NCBI GenBank assembly: GCA_028876585.1
Contig: JAGWRL010000006.1
Coordinates: forward strand, 1 to 17,489
Reading direction: 5' to 3'
DNA: 17,489 nt
From: Pseudomonadota bacterium
GTDB lineage: Bacteria; Pseudomonadota; Alphaproteobacteria; Rhizobiales; Beijerinckiaceae
Under the pieces are notes generated by a model. The model saw only the letters and a program-made list of their open reading frames with translations, ran no database searches and was not told the origin of the DNA. Below, piece after piece: positions 5,817 through 13,933 of this stretch. The position numbers and the translations under genes were made by a program. How positions within the stretch are numbered: position 1 is the first letter of the stretch; every line of letters begins with the position of its first letter.

Positions 5817-7067
5817 ATGAAGCGGATTTTCGACGTGAGCGCGGCCATGGCGCTGTTGGCCCTGACGGGGCCGCCGGCGCTCGCCGAGGAGCCGGCGCCG
5901 GTGGCGGCGGCGGCGCACCTGCTCGACGAGGGCGAAAGCGCGCGGCTGTCGTTCGATCTGTCGGCCCCGCTGAACGGACGCGCGCGCGAAATCCAAGCGC
6001 CCGACCGGATCGTTCTCGACATGCCCGAGGTCGATTTCCGCTTGAGCCCCGGCGCCGGCCACGTCGCCGGCGCGCGGCCCGACGCGCTGGTCAAGGCGTT
6101 CCGCTTCGGGCTTTTCGGCCCCGGCAAGTCGCGCGTGGTGATCGATCTGGCGCGGCCGGCCTGCGTCTCCAAGATCGACACGCGCCGTCTCGTGCATAAC
6201 CGCGCCGCCTCGCGGCTGACGCTCGAACTGCGATCGTGCAGCCCGGAGGCTTTCGCCGCCGCCGCGCTCGATCACGCCCCGCCGCAGGCCGCGGCCGAGC
6301 CGGCGCCGGTGGAGACGACGGCGAAGACCGGACTGCCGGTGATCGTGCTCGATCCCGGCCACGGCGGCATCGACGGCGGCGCGTTCGGCGTCGACGGCGC
6401 GGCCGAGAAATCGCTGGTTTACGCCTTCGCCGACGCGTTGCGCGCCAAATTGGAGGCGAGCGGGCGCTATCACGTCGTGATGACGCGGGTCGGCGATCAA
6501 TATGTGTCGCTGGAGGATCGCGTCGCCAAGGCGCGCGCCGCCAATGCGTCGCTGATGGTCTCGATCCACGCCGACACGCTGAAGGAGGCGGCGGGCGTCT
6601 CCGGCGCCACCGTCTACACCTGCTCCGACCGCGCTTCCGACGCGGAAGCCGCGCGCATCGCCGAGCGCGAGAACGATTCCGACCGTCAGGCCGGCGAGGA
6701 GCACAAGGCGGCCGACCCCGGCGTCGCCGACATCCTGTTCGACCTCCGGCGGCGCGAGACCCGCGCCTATGCGCATAAATTTTCGCACGGGCTGGTGGCG
6801 CGGCTGACCGAGGCGGGGGCGCTGAACCACAATCCGGAGCGCTCGGCCGGGTTCGTGGTGCTCAAGGCGCCCGATTTTCCCTCGGTGCTGGTCGAACTCG
6901 GCTATCTCTCCAACGCGCATGACGTCGCCAACTTGAAATCGCCGGAATGGCGCGACAAGACGACGGAGGCGATGCGGACGGCGATCGACGGCTTTTTCGC
7001 CAAGTCCGACGCCGCGGGCGACTCGCTGGCCGCCCGCGCGCCGGATGCTGCGAAGCCCTCTCCTTAG
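5817..7067 (+). CDS. amiC: N-acetylmuramoyl-L-alanine amidase with AMIN domain
   Basis: Zinc amidase that cuts the bond between N-acetylmuramic acid and the stem peptide during cell separation, acting in the periplasm. It has a signal peptide (MKRIFDVSAAMALLALTGPPALA), an AMIN septal-targeting domain (about 30-140), a Pro/Ala linker and an Amidase_3 domain (about 175-405). Zinc and catalytic residues are visible: H182 in LDPGHGG, E197 in AAEKS, H251 in SIHAD and E360 in VELGYLSN. The insertion ENDSDRQAGEEHKAADPGVA (about 284-303) matches the regulatory helix region of EnvC/NlpD-activated amidases. GGGAG lies 5 bases before the ATG. It is followed by the PBP1A gene at 115 bases, forming a peptidoglycan pair. 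416 residues is normal for AmiC. Confidence 0.93.
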   Translation: MKRIFDVSAAMALLALTGPPALAEEPAPVAAAAHLLDEGESARLSFDLSAPLNGRAREIQAPDRIVLDMPEVDFRLSPGAGHVAGARPDALVKAFRFGLFGPGKSRVVIDLARPACVSKIDTRRLVHNRAASRLTLELRSCSPEAFAAAALDHAPPQAAAEPAPVETTAKTGLPVIVLDPGHGGIDGGAFGVDGAAEKSLVYAFADALRAKLEASGRYHVVMTRVGDQYVSLEDRVAKARAANASLMVSIHADTLKEAAGVSGATVYTCSDRASDAEAARIAERENDSDRQAGEEHKAADPGVADILFDLRRRETRAYAHKFSHGLVARLTEAGALNHNPERSAGFVVLKAPDFPSVLVELGYLSNAHDVANLKSPEWRDKTTEAMRTAIDGFFAKSDAAGDSLAARAPDAAKPSP

Positions 7068-7182
7068 TTTCGCCGCAACTAAGCTCGACACGGCCCGGAG
7101 CCGTTGTGACAATGCCTCGTCCGAATGTTAGGCGGACCGGCGAAGAAGCTCGCCCCTTGCGGCGGGCTTCGGGGAATGGGAC

Positions 7183-9597
7183 ATGCGGGCACTCGGTCGT
7201 TTTCTAGGTTTCCTGTTCGCCACCGGCGCGATCGTGTTCGTCATCGCGGCGGCGGCGGCGGCGGTGGTGATCTTCAAGTTCGAGCAGGATCTGCCCGACT
7301 ACAGCCATTTGAAGAATTACGAACCGCCGGTGATGACGCGGGTGCACGCCGCCGACGGCAGCCTGCTGGCCGAATATTCGCGCGAGCGCCGGCTCTATCT
7401 GCCCTCCTCGGCGATCCCCGATCTGGTCAAGCGCGCCTTCATCTCGGCCGAGGACAAGAATTTCTACACCCATCGCGGCTTCGACCCGGAGGGGATTTTG
7501 CGCGCCGGCGTGGTGTTCCTCGAAGGGCGCCGCCATATCCAGGGCGCCTCCACCATCACGCAGCAGGTCGCCAAGAACTTCCTGCTGTCGGCCGACCGCA
7601 CGGTCGAGCGCAAGATTCGCGAAGTGCTGCTGAGCCTGCGCATCGAATCCGCTTATTCCAAGGACAAGATCCTCGAACTCTATCTCAACGAGATCTATCT
7701 CGGCCTCGGCAATTACGGCGTCGCGGCGGCGGCGTTGAACTATTTCAACAAATCCGTGCATGAACTGACCGTCGCGGAGGTCGCCTATCTCGCCGCGCTG
7801 CCGAAAGAGCCGAGCGCGCTGAACCCGTTCCGCAATCACGACCGCGCGGTCGAGCGGCGCAATTACGTGATCGGCCGCATGGAGGACGACGGCTACATCA
7901 CCCACGATCAGGCCAAGGCCGCGCGCGCCGAGCCGCTCGCCATCCATCCGCGCATCCTGACCCCCGATTCGATCGCCGGCGGCTTCTTCGCCGAGGAGGT
8001 GCGGCGCGAGCTGCTCGACCGCTACGGCGAGAAAAAGCTCTATGAGGGCGGCCTGTCGGTGCGCACGACGCTCGATCCGAAGATGCAGCTTATGGCGCGC
8101 AAGGCGCTGGTCGACGGGCTGGTGCGCTACGACGAGGCGCATGGCTGGCACGGCGTCGTAAAATCGGTCGATCTCGGCCAGGACTGGGGCGTCGCGCTCG
8201 GCCAGATTCCCGAACTCGGCGATATCAAGCCCTGGCGGCTCGCGGTCGCACTCGACGTGACCGATTCTTACGTGCGCATCGGCTTGCAGCCGACGCACGA
8301 GTCCTCGGGCGAACTCTCGGCCGGGCGGCAGACCGGCACGGTGAATTTCGCCGGCAATCAGTTTCCCTATCGGCGCTTCAAGCAGATCGTGAAGCCCGGC
8401 GACGTGGTCTATGTCGAGCCGCAGGCGAAGGCGGGCGAATATCGGCTGCGCCAGATCCCGGAAGTCTCGGGCGCCTGCGTGGCGATGGACCCGTTCACCG
8501 GCCGCGTGCTGGCGATGGTGGGCGGCTTCTCGTTCGATCAATCCGAGTTCAACCGCGCGACCCAGGCGTTGCGCCAGCCCGGCTCCTCGTTCAAGCCGTT
8601 CGTCTACGCCGCCGCGCTCGACAACGGCTACACGCCGTCCTCGATCGTGCTCGACGAGCCGATCGAGATCGACCAGGGCAACGGCGAGATCTGGCGGCCG
8701 GAGAATTTCGAGGGCAAATCGGGCGGGCCGCATACGCTGCGCTACGGCATCGAGCATTCGATCAACCAGATGACGGTGCGGCTGGCGCGTGACATCGGCA
8801 TGCCGCTGGTGGCCGAATACGCCAAGAAGTTCGGCATCTACGACAATCTGCCGCCCTATCTCTCGATGTCGCTCGGCGCCGGCGAGACCACCGTGCTCAA
8901 GATGGTCACCGGCTATTCGATGTTCGACAACGGCGGCATGCCGCTGAAGGCGACGCTGATCGACCGCATCCAGGATCGCTGGGGCAACACGATCTACCGG
9001 CACGACGAACGCGTCTGCGAAGGTTGCGACGCGACCAAATGGGCCAATCAGGACGAGCCGAAGCTGATCGACAAGCGCAAGGATCCGCGCAACCTCGTCA
9101 CCGACCCGCTCACCGCCTATCAGATCACCTCGATCATGGAGGGCGTGATCCAGCGCGGCACCGGCATCGCGATCAAGGAGGTCGGCAAGCATCTCGCCGG
9201 CAAGACCGGCACCACCAACGACGCCAAGGACCTGTGGTTCGTCGGCTATTCGCCCAATCTCTCGTTCGGCGTGTTCATGGGCTACGACAAACCGCGCTCG
9301 CTCGGCGACAGCGCGCAGGCGGCGCTGTACACCGCGCCGGTGTTCCGCGATTTCATGAAGATGGCCTTGAAGGACGCGCCCGATACGCCGTTCCGCGTGC
9401 CGCCGGGCATCAAGCTGATCTCGGTCGACGTGCACACCGGCATGCGCGCGACCGGCGCCGGCTCGATTCTGGAGGCGTTCAAGCCCGGCACGGCGCCGCC
9501 TGATTCGTTCGGCGGCGGCGGCGGCGTGGCGCAAAGCGGCGGCGGCGGCGGCAACTCCGACCGCAGCGTCGGCTCCGGCACCGGCGGTCTCTACTGA
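7183..9597 (+). CDS. mrcA: Penicillin-binding protein 1A (bifunctional glycosyltransferase/transpeptidase)
   Basis: Class A PBP that polymerises glycan strands and cross-links their peptides at the inner membrane. One transmembrane segment (about residues 8-32) anchors it. The GT51 domain shows EDKNFYTHRGFDPEGI (catalytic E90), QGASTITQQVAKNFLL and ELYLNEIYLG. An OB-like insert (about 320-430) precedes the transpeptidase domain, which has SSFK (S468, K471), SIN (S526-N528) and KTGTT (K674-G676). All catalytic residues are present. The C terminus is a Gly/Ser-rich tail with runs of five glycines, probably unstructured. The ATG has a GGGGA-type site upstream. The gene ends 15 bases from a convergent small gene. 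804 residues is typical of alphaproteobacterial PBP1A. Confidence 0.96.
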   Translation: MRALGRFLGFLFATGAIVFVIAAAAAAVVIFKFEQDLPDYSHLKNYEPPVMTRVHAADGSLLAEYSRERRLYLPSSAIPDLVKRAFISAEDKNFYTHRGFDPEGILRAGVVFLEGRRHIQGASTITQQVAKNFLLSADRTVERKIREVLLSLRIESAYSKDKILELYLNEIYLGLGNYGVAAAALNYFNKSVHELTVAEVAYLAALPKEPSALNPFRNHDRAVERRNYVIGRMEDDGYITHDQAKAARAEPLAIHPRILTPDSIAGGFFAEEVRRELLDRYGEKKLYEGGLSVRTTLDPKMQLMARKALVDGLVRYDEAHGWHGVVKSVDLGQDWGVALGQIPELGDIKPWRLAVALDVTDSYVRIGLQPTHESSGELSAGRQTGTVNFAGNQFPYRRFKQIVKPGDVVYVEPQAKAGEYRLRQIPEVSGACVAMDPFTGRVLAMVGGFSFDQSEFNRATQALRQPGSSFKPFVYAAALDNGYTPSSIVLDEPIEIDQGNGEIWRPENFEGKSGGPHTLRYGIEHSINQMTVRLARDIGMPLVAEYAKKFGIYDNLPPYLSMSLGAGETTVLKMVTGYSMFDNGGMPLKATLIDRIQDRWGNTIYRHDERVCEGCDATKWANQDEPKLIDKRKDPRNLVTDPLTAYQITSIMEGVIQRGTGIAIKEVGKHLAGKTGTTNDAKDLWFVGYSPNLSFGVFMGYDKPRSLGDSAQAALYTAPVFRDFMKMALKDAPDTPFRVPPGIKLISVDVHTGMRATGAGSILEAFKPGTAPPDSFGGGGGVAQSGGGGGNSDRSVGSGTGGLY

Positions 9598-9612
9598 AGG
9601 CGGGAGGCGCGG

Positions 9613-9903
9613 TTAAGGCTGCGCCAGGCCGAGATGCTGGTAATTGGCCCTGCCGTCGAGAACCGGGGCGGATGCCGGGTTCGCCGGACCGAAGCTGAAA
9701 CCGTCGCGCGACGATCCCTCGGCCCGTGGGCTGACATAGATATAGCCCTCGAACCGCGTGCAACCCGCCGCCTCGCCGTTGATCCGGCAAGTCTCGCCGG
9801 CGCCGGCCTGTAGGACAGGGCGAAACATTTCCTCAGCCCGGGCAAGTTCGGCGGACAGAATCGCCAAAGTCACCACGGTCGCGGTCGGTATCCATATCTT
9901 CAT
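9613..9903 (-). CDS. Small exported protein of unknown function
   Basis: 96 residues that I do not recognise. Residues 1-23 form a clear signal peptide (MKIW, hydrophobic core, then LARA before EE), leaving a mature protein of about 73 residues with two cysteines (C39, C48) that could form a disulfide across a short loop, and an aromatic stretch FEGYIYVSPR. No catalytic motif is visible. There is no strong ribosome site before the ATG. It lies 66 bases downstream of purQ on the same strand, so it may be cotranscribed, and it faces the end of the PBP1A gene. The signal peptide makes it a likely real gene; a role in the envelope would be guesswork. Confidence 0.65.
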   Translation of the reverse strand: MKIWIPTATVVTLAILSAELARAEEMFRPVLQAGAGETCRINGEAAGCTRFEGYIYVSPRAEGSSRDGFSFGPANPASAPVLDGRANYQHLGLAQP

Positions 9904-9969
9904 GATGGCGAAGTTTTAATCTTAACCGTGGCCACAATGCGGCGCTTAGCCTCTGCCGCGCCGCCGATC

Positions 9970-10665
9970 TCACGCCAATTGCAGCCCGGCGAACAAGGGC
10001 CGGCCGTCGACGCCGCCGGTCAGCGGGTCGATGAGATTTTCCGGATGCGGCATCAGGCCGAGCACGTTGAAGCCGGCGTTGTAGACCCCGGCGATATTGT
10101 TCAACGAGCCGTTGGGGTTGGCCGCCGCGGTCACGCCGCCGTGCGCGTCGCAATAGCGGAAGGCGACGCGGCCGGAGCTTTCGAGCATGGCGATTTCGTC
10201 GGGCGCGGCGATATAGGCGCCTTCGCCATGCGCGATCGCGAAGGTGACGACGTCGCCCGCCTTGTAGCCGCGCCCGAATCGCGTCGCGGCGTTCTCGACC
10301 CGCAACGTCTGCATCCGGCAGATGAATTTGAGGCCGGCGTTGCGCATCAGCGCGCCCGGCAGCAGGCCCGCTTCGCACAGGATCTGGAAGCCGTTGCAGA
10401 TGCCCAGCACCAGGCCGCCGCGCGCGGCGTGTTCGCGCACCGCGTCCATCGCCCGCGCCCGCGCGGCGATGGCGCCGCAACGCAGATAGTCGCCATAGGA
10501 GAAGCCGCCCGGCAGCACCGCCAGATCGGTGCCCGGCGGCAGCTTGTCCTCCTCGTGCCAGAGGATCTCAACCTCGGCGCCGGCTTGCGTCAGCGCGCGC
10601 GCGACGTCGCGCTCGCGATTGACGCCGGGAAACAGGATGACGGCGGCTTTCAGGGGCTTAGCCAT
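9970..10665 (-). CDS. purQ: Phosphoribosylformylglycinamidine synthase, glutaminase subunit
   Basis: Supplies ammonia from glutamine to PurL in the fourth step of purine synthesis. Class I glutamine amidotransferase with the nucleophile C90 in GICNGFQ, H207 and E209 in MPHPEN, and family motifs LFPGVNRERD and LPGGFSYGDYLRCGAIA. I choose the ATG at 10665 (231 residues); a TTG four codons upstream is possible but gives a non-conserved extension. The start overlaps the end of purS by 8 bases, which implies translational coupling, and PurS, PurQ and PurL form one complex. purL is not in the window. Confidence 0.96.
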   Translation of the reverse strand: MAKPLKAAVILFPGVNRERDVARALTQAGAEVEILWHEEDKLPPGTDLAVLPGGFSYGDYLRCGAIAARARAMDAVREHAARGGLVLGICNGFQILCEAGLLPGALMRNAGLKFICRMQTLRVENAATRFGRGYKAGDVVTFAIAHGEGAYIAAPDEIAMLESSGRVAFRYCDAHGGVTAAANPNGSLNNIAGVYNAGFNVLGLMPHPENLIDPLTGGVDGRPLFAGLQLA

Positions 10666-10897
10666 GCTGGATCGCAAAGTTCTCGACGATGGTGTTGGCG
10701 AGCAGTTTTTCGCAGGCCTGACGGATCAGGCTCTCCGCCGCCTCGCCCTCGACGCCTTCGAGTTCGATGTCGAACACCTTGCCCTGGCGGACGCTGGCGA
10801 AGCCTTCGAGACCGAGCGACTTCAGCGCGCCCTCGATCGCCTTGCCCTGCGGGTCGAGCACGCTGGCCTTCAAGGTGACGACGACCCTCGTTTTCAT
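10658..10897 (-). CDS. purS: Phosphoribosylformylglycinamidine synthase subunit PurS
   Basis: Small structural subunit (79 residues) that joins PurQ to the short form of PurL. The sequence MKTRVVVTLKASVLDPQGKA, SLGLEGFASVRQGKVFDIEL and the C-terminal CEKLLANTIVENFAI are standard for PurS. GGGGA lies shortly before the ATG, inside a 13-base gap after ptsN. Its presence shows that this organism uses the PurSQL type of enzyme rather than the single-chain PurL of enterobacteria. Confidence 0.96.
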   Translation of the reverse strand: MKTRVVVTLKASVLDPQGKAIEGALKSLGLEGFASVRQGKVFDIELEGVEGEAAESLIRQACEKLLANTIVENFAIQHG

Positions 10898-10910
10898 GGC
10901 ATTTCCCCGT

Positions 10911-11375
10911 TCACGCCGCGTTGGAGGCCGGCGACATCGTCAACAGCGAGTAGATGGCGGAGGCGTCGCGCGCGCCGCGCAACTGCGCCGCGACGTCCTG
11001 CCGCCGCAGCGCGCGCGCGACCGCCGCCAGCGCTTTCAGATGATCGGCGCCGGCCGATTCCGGCGCCACCAGCAGGAAGATGAGGTCGACCGGCAGGCCG
11101 TCGAGCGCCTCGAAATCGATCGGCCGTTCGAGCCGGGCGAACACGCCGCAGATGCGGTCGCAGCGCGACAGTTTGCCGTGCGGAATCGCGATGCCGTCGC
11201 CGACGCCGGTCGGGCCGAGGCGCTCGCGTTGCAAAATGGCGTCGAAAATCTCGCGCGAAGGCAGACCCGACACTTCCGCCGCGCGCTCGGAAAGCTCCTG
11301 CAACGCCTGCTTCTTGCCATTCACGCGCAACGCGGGGATCACCGCGTCCAGCGTCAGAATTTTGTCGAGGGACAT
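10911..11375 (-). CDS. ptsN: Nitrogen-regulatory EIIA protein PtsN
   Basis: EIIA-Ntr of the nitrogen phosphotransferase system: receives phosphate from NPr and regulates rather than transports (potassium uptake, stress and nitrogen responses in studied bacteria). The phosphorylated histidine is H66 in IAIPHGKL, at the family's usual position, with GVGDG before it and FLLVAPESAGADHLKALA after. I choose the ATG at 11375 (154 residues, normal for PtsN); a GTG at 11402 has its purine-rich stretch directly abutting it and adds nine atypical residues. It lies 94 bases after hpf and 13 before purS. The usual rpoN neighbour is absent. Confidence 0.93.
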   Translation of the reverse strand: MSLDKILTLDAVIPALRVNGKKQALQELSERAAEVSGLPSREIFDAILQRERLGPTGVGDGIAIPHGKLSRCDRICGVFARLERPIDFEALDGLPVDLIFLLVAPESAGADHLKALAAVARALRRQDVAAQLRGARDASAIYSLLTMSPASNAA

Positions 11376-11422
11376 TTCGAGAAGCTCAATACCCGCTCTC
11401 ACCTCTGTGGGTCGCCCGACGC

Positions 11423-11442
11423 CGGGACGCGCTGGCGTCCCG
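11423..11442. repeat. Hairpin in the hpf-ptsN gap
   Basis: Perfect 8-bp inverted repeat CGGGACGC / GCGTCCCG with a 4-base loop, in the 94-base gap between hpf and ptsN. No T tract follows, so it is more likely an RNA processing or stability element or a REP-like unit than a terminator. Confidence 0.5.
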
Positions 11443-11469
11443 CTCCGGCCGCAACCGCCGCGCCGACGC

Positions 11470-12045
11470 TCAACGCGGATCGAGCCAGCCGATCGCGCCG
11501 TCGCGCCGCCGATAGACGATGTTGACGCGCGAACTCGTCGCGTGCTGGAACACGACGACCGGCGACCCGGTCAAGTCCAGTTCGGACACCGCGGAGGCCA
11601 CCGACAGGACTTTGAGCGGCTGCGCGCCCTCGGCGACGACGACGGGGCTGAAATCGGCCGGCGCCTCCTCCGTGTCCTCGGCGGGCGCCTCGATGACGAA
11701 ATTGGCGACTTCGAGCCGTTGACGGTCGCTCGCGGCGCCGTCGAAGCCGGAGGCGTGCTCTTTCAGGCGCTGCTTGTAGCGGCGCAGGCGGCGCTCGATC
11801 TTGTCGGCGGCCTGATCGAAACTGGCGTAGGGCTCATGGGCGCGCCCCTCCGACTGCAAGTTCATGCCGGAGCTCAGATGCAGCGAGCAATCGGTGCGAA
11901 ACGCCGATCCTTCCGGCGAGATGACGACATGGCCGGTGATCTTGCCGTCGAAGTAGCGGGCGATCAGCGCTTGCACCTTGTCGAGCACGTGCGTGCGCAA
12001 CGACTCGCCAATGTCCATATTCTTGCCGGAAACCCTGAGCGGCAT
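11470..12045 (-). CDS. hpf: Long-form ribosome hibernation promoting factor
   Basis: Binds the 30S subunit and dimerises 70S ribosomes into inactive 100S particles in starvation. The N-terminal S30AE domain (about 1-100) begins MPLRVSGKNMDIGESLRTHV and ends in an Arg/Lys-rich helix (ERRLRRYKQRLKEH). A variable acidic linker (about 110-135) leads to the C-terminal dimerisation domain (LKVLSVASAVSELDL ... HATSSRVNIVYRRRDGAIGWLDPR). The second domain and the 191-residue length mark the long form. AAAGG lies about 10 bases before the ATG. It heads hpf-ptsN-purS-purQ; in many proteobacteria rpoN precedes it, but here an unrelated divergent gene does. Confidence 0.95.
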   Translation of the reverse strand: MPLRVSGKNMDIGESLRTHVLDKVQALIARYFDGKITGHVVISPEGSAFRTDCSLHLSSGMNLQSEGRAHEPYASFDQAADKIERRLRRYKQRLKEHASGFDGAASDRQRLEVANFVIEAPAEDTEEAPADFSPVVVAEGAQPLKVLSVASAVSELDLTGSPVVVFQHATSSRVNIVYRRRDGAIGWLDPR

Positions 12046-12104
12046 AGCGGCCCGACCTTTATCCTTCGCGCCGGCCTTGCACCCGCGAGCGAAATTCGTC
12101 CGCG

Positions 12105-12159
12105 GGGTCGGCTCGGACGCAGCCCGAAATCGGCCTTAGCCCTAGAAGCGAGCCGACCC
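12105..12159. repeat. Widely spaced perfect 11-bp inverted repeat upstream of hpf
   Basis: GGGTCGGCTCG at 12105-12115 and its exact reverse complement at 12149-12159, separated by 33 bases. One arm lies in the predicted -35/-10 spacer of the hpf promoter and the other in the leader. That arrangement would suit a dimeric or looping regulator (inference). Confidence 0.45.
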
Positions 12160-12167
12160 GATGTCAA
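12139..12167 (-). promoter_or_regulatory. Candidate hpf promoter
   Basis: Minus strand: perfect -35 TTGACA (12167-12162), 17-base spacer, weak -10 TAGGGC (12144-12139). Expected start is near 12132, giving a leader of about 87 bases. Confidence 0.4.
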
Positions 12168-12263
12168 ATGCCGTCGCAGCCCAACCGGCTTGACAACGCG
12201 CAATGCTATGCCGACTTGCTAACTCGAATTCATCCGTTAAACCCTGGTTTTTTCTCCCGTCAT

Positions 12264-12267
12264 GGAG
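12264..12267 (+). promoter_or_regulatory. Ribosome binding site deciding a TTG start
   Basis: GGAG lies exactly 7 bases before the TTG at 12275. The upstream in-frame ATG at 12203 has no such site, and the residues between are unlike the rest of the protein. Confidence 0.6.
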
Positions 12268-12274
12268 TTCGACG

Positions 12275-13897
12275 TTGTCGAAAGGACCGCGCAAGCGGAA
12301 GTCAGGAAAAGCCAGGCAGCGCGCGCGCGCCGGCAAAGCCTCCCCGCTCGACTCGCTGATGGGTCTCGACGACGCGACGCTGCGTCTGATGCGCGAAGCC
12401 TTGCTCGCGATGCAGGCGGACGGGGTAAGCGACGAAGACGATCCGATCGCGTTGTTTGACGAATTCTTGCGCCGGCTGGCGGCGGTCGCGGACGTGAAGG
12501 CGGAAGGCGACGACGAGTTCTTCGAATCCGTCGTCATGACGCTGACGCAACTCGCGATCGAGGCGAACGGCGGCGACCCGGCCTCGCGCGAGTTGCGCGG
12601 CTCGATTTATGCGCGGCTCGACGAAGCGATCGCCGAGGGAGAGTTGGACGCCGTCGCCCTGGTGCTGATCGCCAAGGTGCTGAGCGATTCGGGTTGGGAC
12701 GTGCCTGACAGCCTGAAGCAGCGCGTCGTCGAGGCGCTCGATGCGGAGGAAACCGTCGAGGGCGGCGCGGACGATCTGGGCGGCGCGTTGCTCGACATCG
12801 CGCAAGCCGCCGAGGGCGACGCCTTCGCCACCTATGACGCGCTCAATTCCGTGCTGGCGGCTTTCCCCTCCGCGGCCGCCGCGCGCATGGTCGCCACATT
12901 GGGCGGCGCGCGCGCCCCCGTGCTGCTGCACGCGATGGCGGGCTTCGCGATGCACGCCGATGCGCAACTGGCGCGCGCCGCCATCGAGGAATTGAAGCGC
13001 GCCGCCTCCATGGGGCCGATCGAGAGCCTGCTGGTCGAACGGCTGGTGCGGATGCGCCCCTGGCTGCCCGTCGACCGGCAAGGCGCGCTGGATGAGGCGA
13101 TTCGCGCCCTGCGGCCGCACGCGGCGGCGCCGGTCGAGGCCGAGCGGCCGCAGGCGGCCAAGGGGTTCCTGCTGGCCTGCGACGGATCGGGCGCCGGCGG
13201 GACGCTCGCCAGCCTGAAAGCCCGCGACGGCTGGCGCTTCGTCACCGCGATGACAAAGCCGACCGGCATCGACGACGTCCTCAGCATGGAGCGCCTGAGC
13301 AAGGCGCAGATCGACGCGACCGTGCGCGGCATGCGCGAGGACGTGGTGGCGGCGCAGACCGACATCGACGGCGTCGCGCGTTATCTTCAGCTCGCGCTCG
13401 GGGAAAATCTGGCCGCCGGGACGCCGCCGCCGTTCAAGCTGATCGCGTTCGTGGAGAATCTGGGGCTTGGGCCGCTGGCGCCGCGCTTCGTGTCGCCGGC
13501 CGATCTGATCGCCGAGATTCTGGCCGATTTGCCGGAGGCGGAAAAAGACCGCGGCGCGGTCGCCTACGCGCAGGCGATCACCCTCGGCCGCGCGGTCCTG
13601 GCGCCTTGGTTCGAGGCCGGCGAGGACGTGGAGAGATTGCTCAAGCCGCTCAAGGGCCTCAAGGCGCAGGTCGATGCGCTGATGTCCGATTATCTGCCGC
13701 AGCGGCGCGAGTTCTGGGCCCGTGCGCTGGCGCTGACCGCCTTCGCGCTGCGCGAAGACCCCAAGGGATACGGCAAGATGGGCGGGCAACTGGCGCTGAT
13801 CGGGCGCGAACTCGTCTCCGGCGCGCCGCTGGTGACGATTCCGCTGATGCGCCAGATCGCCAAATCGAGCGCGCACGCCTTCGAGAGCCGCGGATGA
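12275..13897 (+). CDS. Large protein of unknown function with a basic N-terminal tail
   Basis: 540 residues from a TTG start; I do not recognise the family. Ten of the first 21 residues are Lys or Arg (KGPRKRKSGKARQRARAGK), a tail of the sort that binds nucleic acid or ribosomes. The rest looks almost wholly helical, Ala/Leu-rich and acidic, with repeating helix pairs between about 70 and 290 that could be a HEAT/ARM-like solenoid. A less helical segment (about 305-335, LLACDGSGAGGTLASLKARD) leads to a second helical region. No signal peptide, membrane segment or catalytic motif is visible. It is divergent from hpf across 229 bases and is followed by a strong hairpin, so it is probably a single-gene unit. 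Codon use resembles its neighbours. Confidence 0.8.
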   Translation: MSKGPRKRKSGKARQRARAGKASPLDSLMGLDDATLRLMREALLAMQADGVSDEDDPIALFDEFLRRLAAVADVKAEGDDEFFESVVMTLTQLAIEANGGDPASRELRGSIYARLDEAIAEGELDAVALVLIAKVLSDSGWDVPDSLKQRVVEALDAEETVEGGADDLGGALLDIAQAAEGDAFATYDALNSVLAAFPSAAAARMVATLGGARAPVLLHAMAGFAMHADAQLARAAIEELKRAASMGPIESLLVERLVRMRPWLPVDRQGALDEAIRALRPHAAAPVEAERPQAAKGFLLACDGSGAGGTLASLKARDGWRFVTAMTKPTGIDDVLSMERLSKAQIDATVRGMREDVVAAQTDIDGVARYLQLALGENLAAGTPPPFKLIAFVENLGLGPLAPRFVSPADLIAEILADLPEAEKDRGAVAYAQAITLGRAVLAPWFEAGEDVERLLKPLKGLKAQVDALMSDYLPQRREFWARALALTAFALREDPKGYGKMGGQLALIGRELVSGAPLVTIPLMRQIAKSSAHAFESRG

Positions 13898-13902
13898 GGC
13901 CG

Positions 13903-13933
13903 GCGCCGTTTCCCACGCTTCGGGAAACGGCGC
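13903..13933 (+). terminator. Strong hairpin after the unknown gene
   Basis: Perfect 12-bp stem GCGCCGTTTCCC / GGGAAACGGCGC with a 7-base loop, five bases after the stop at 13897. There is no T tract on either strand, so it may act with Rho or protect the 3' end. Confidence 0.6.

Noticed and set aside
9510..9590. GGC-rich repeats as a tandem-repeat element
   Set aside because: They encode the in-frame Gly/Ser tail of PBP1A, a common low-complexity C terminus.
12190..12212. TTGACA before the 540-residue gene
   Set aside because: The only -10-like sequence (TATGCC) is 11 bases away, too close; nothing suitable lies at 16-18 bases.
12203..12274. Upstream ATG extension of the 540-residue protein
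   Set aside because: The extra 24 residues are Ser/Trp/Phe-rich, unlike the rest, with no ribosome site, whereas GGAG fits the TTG at 12275.
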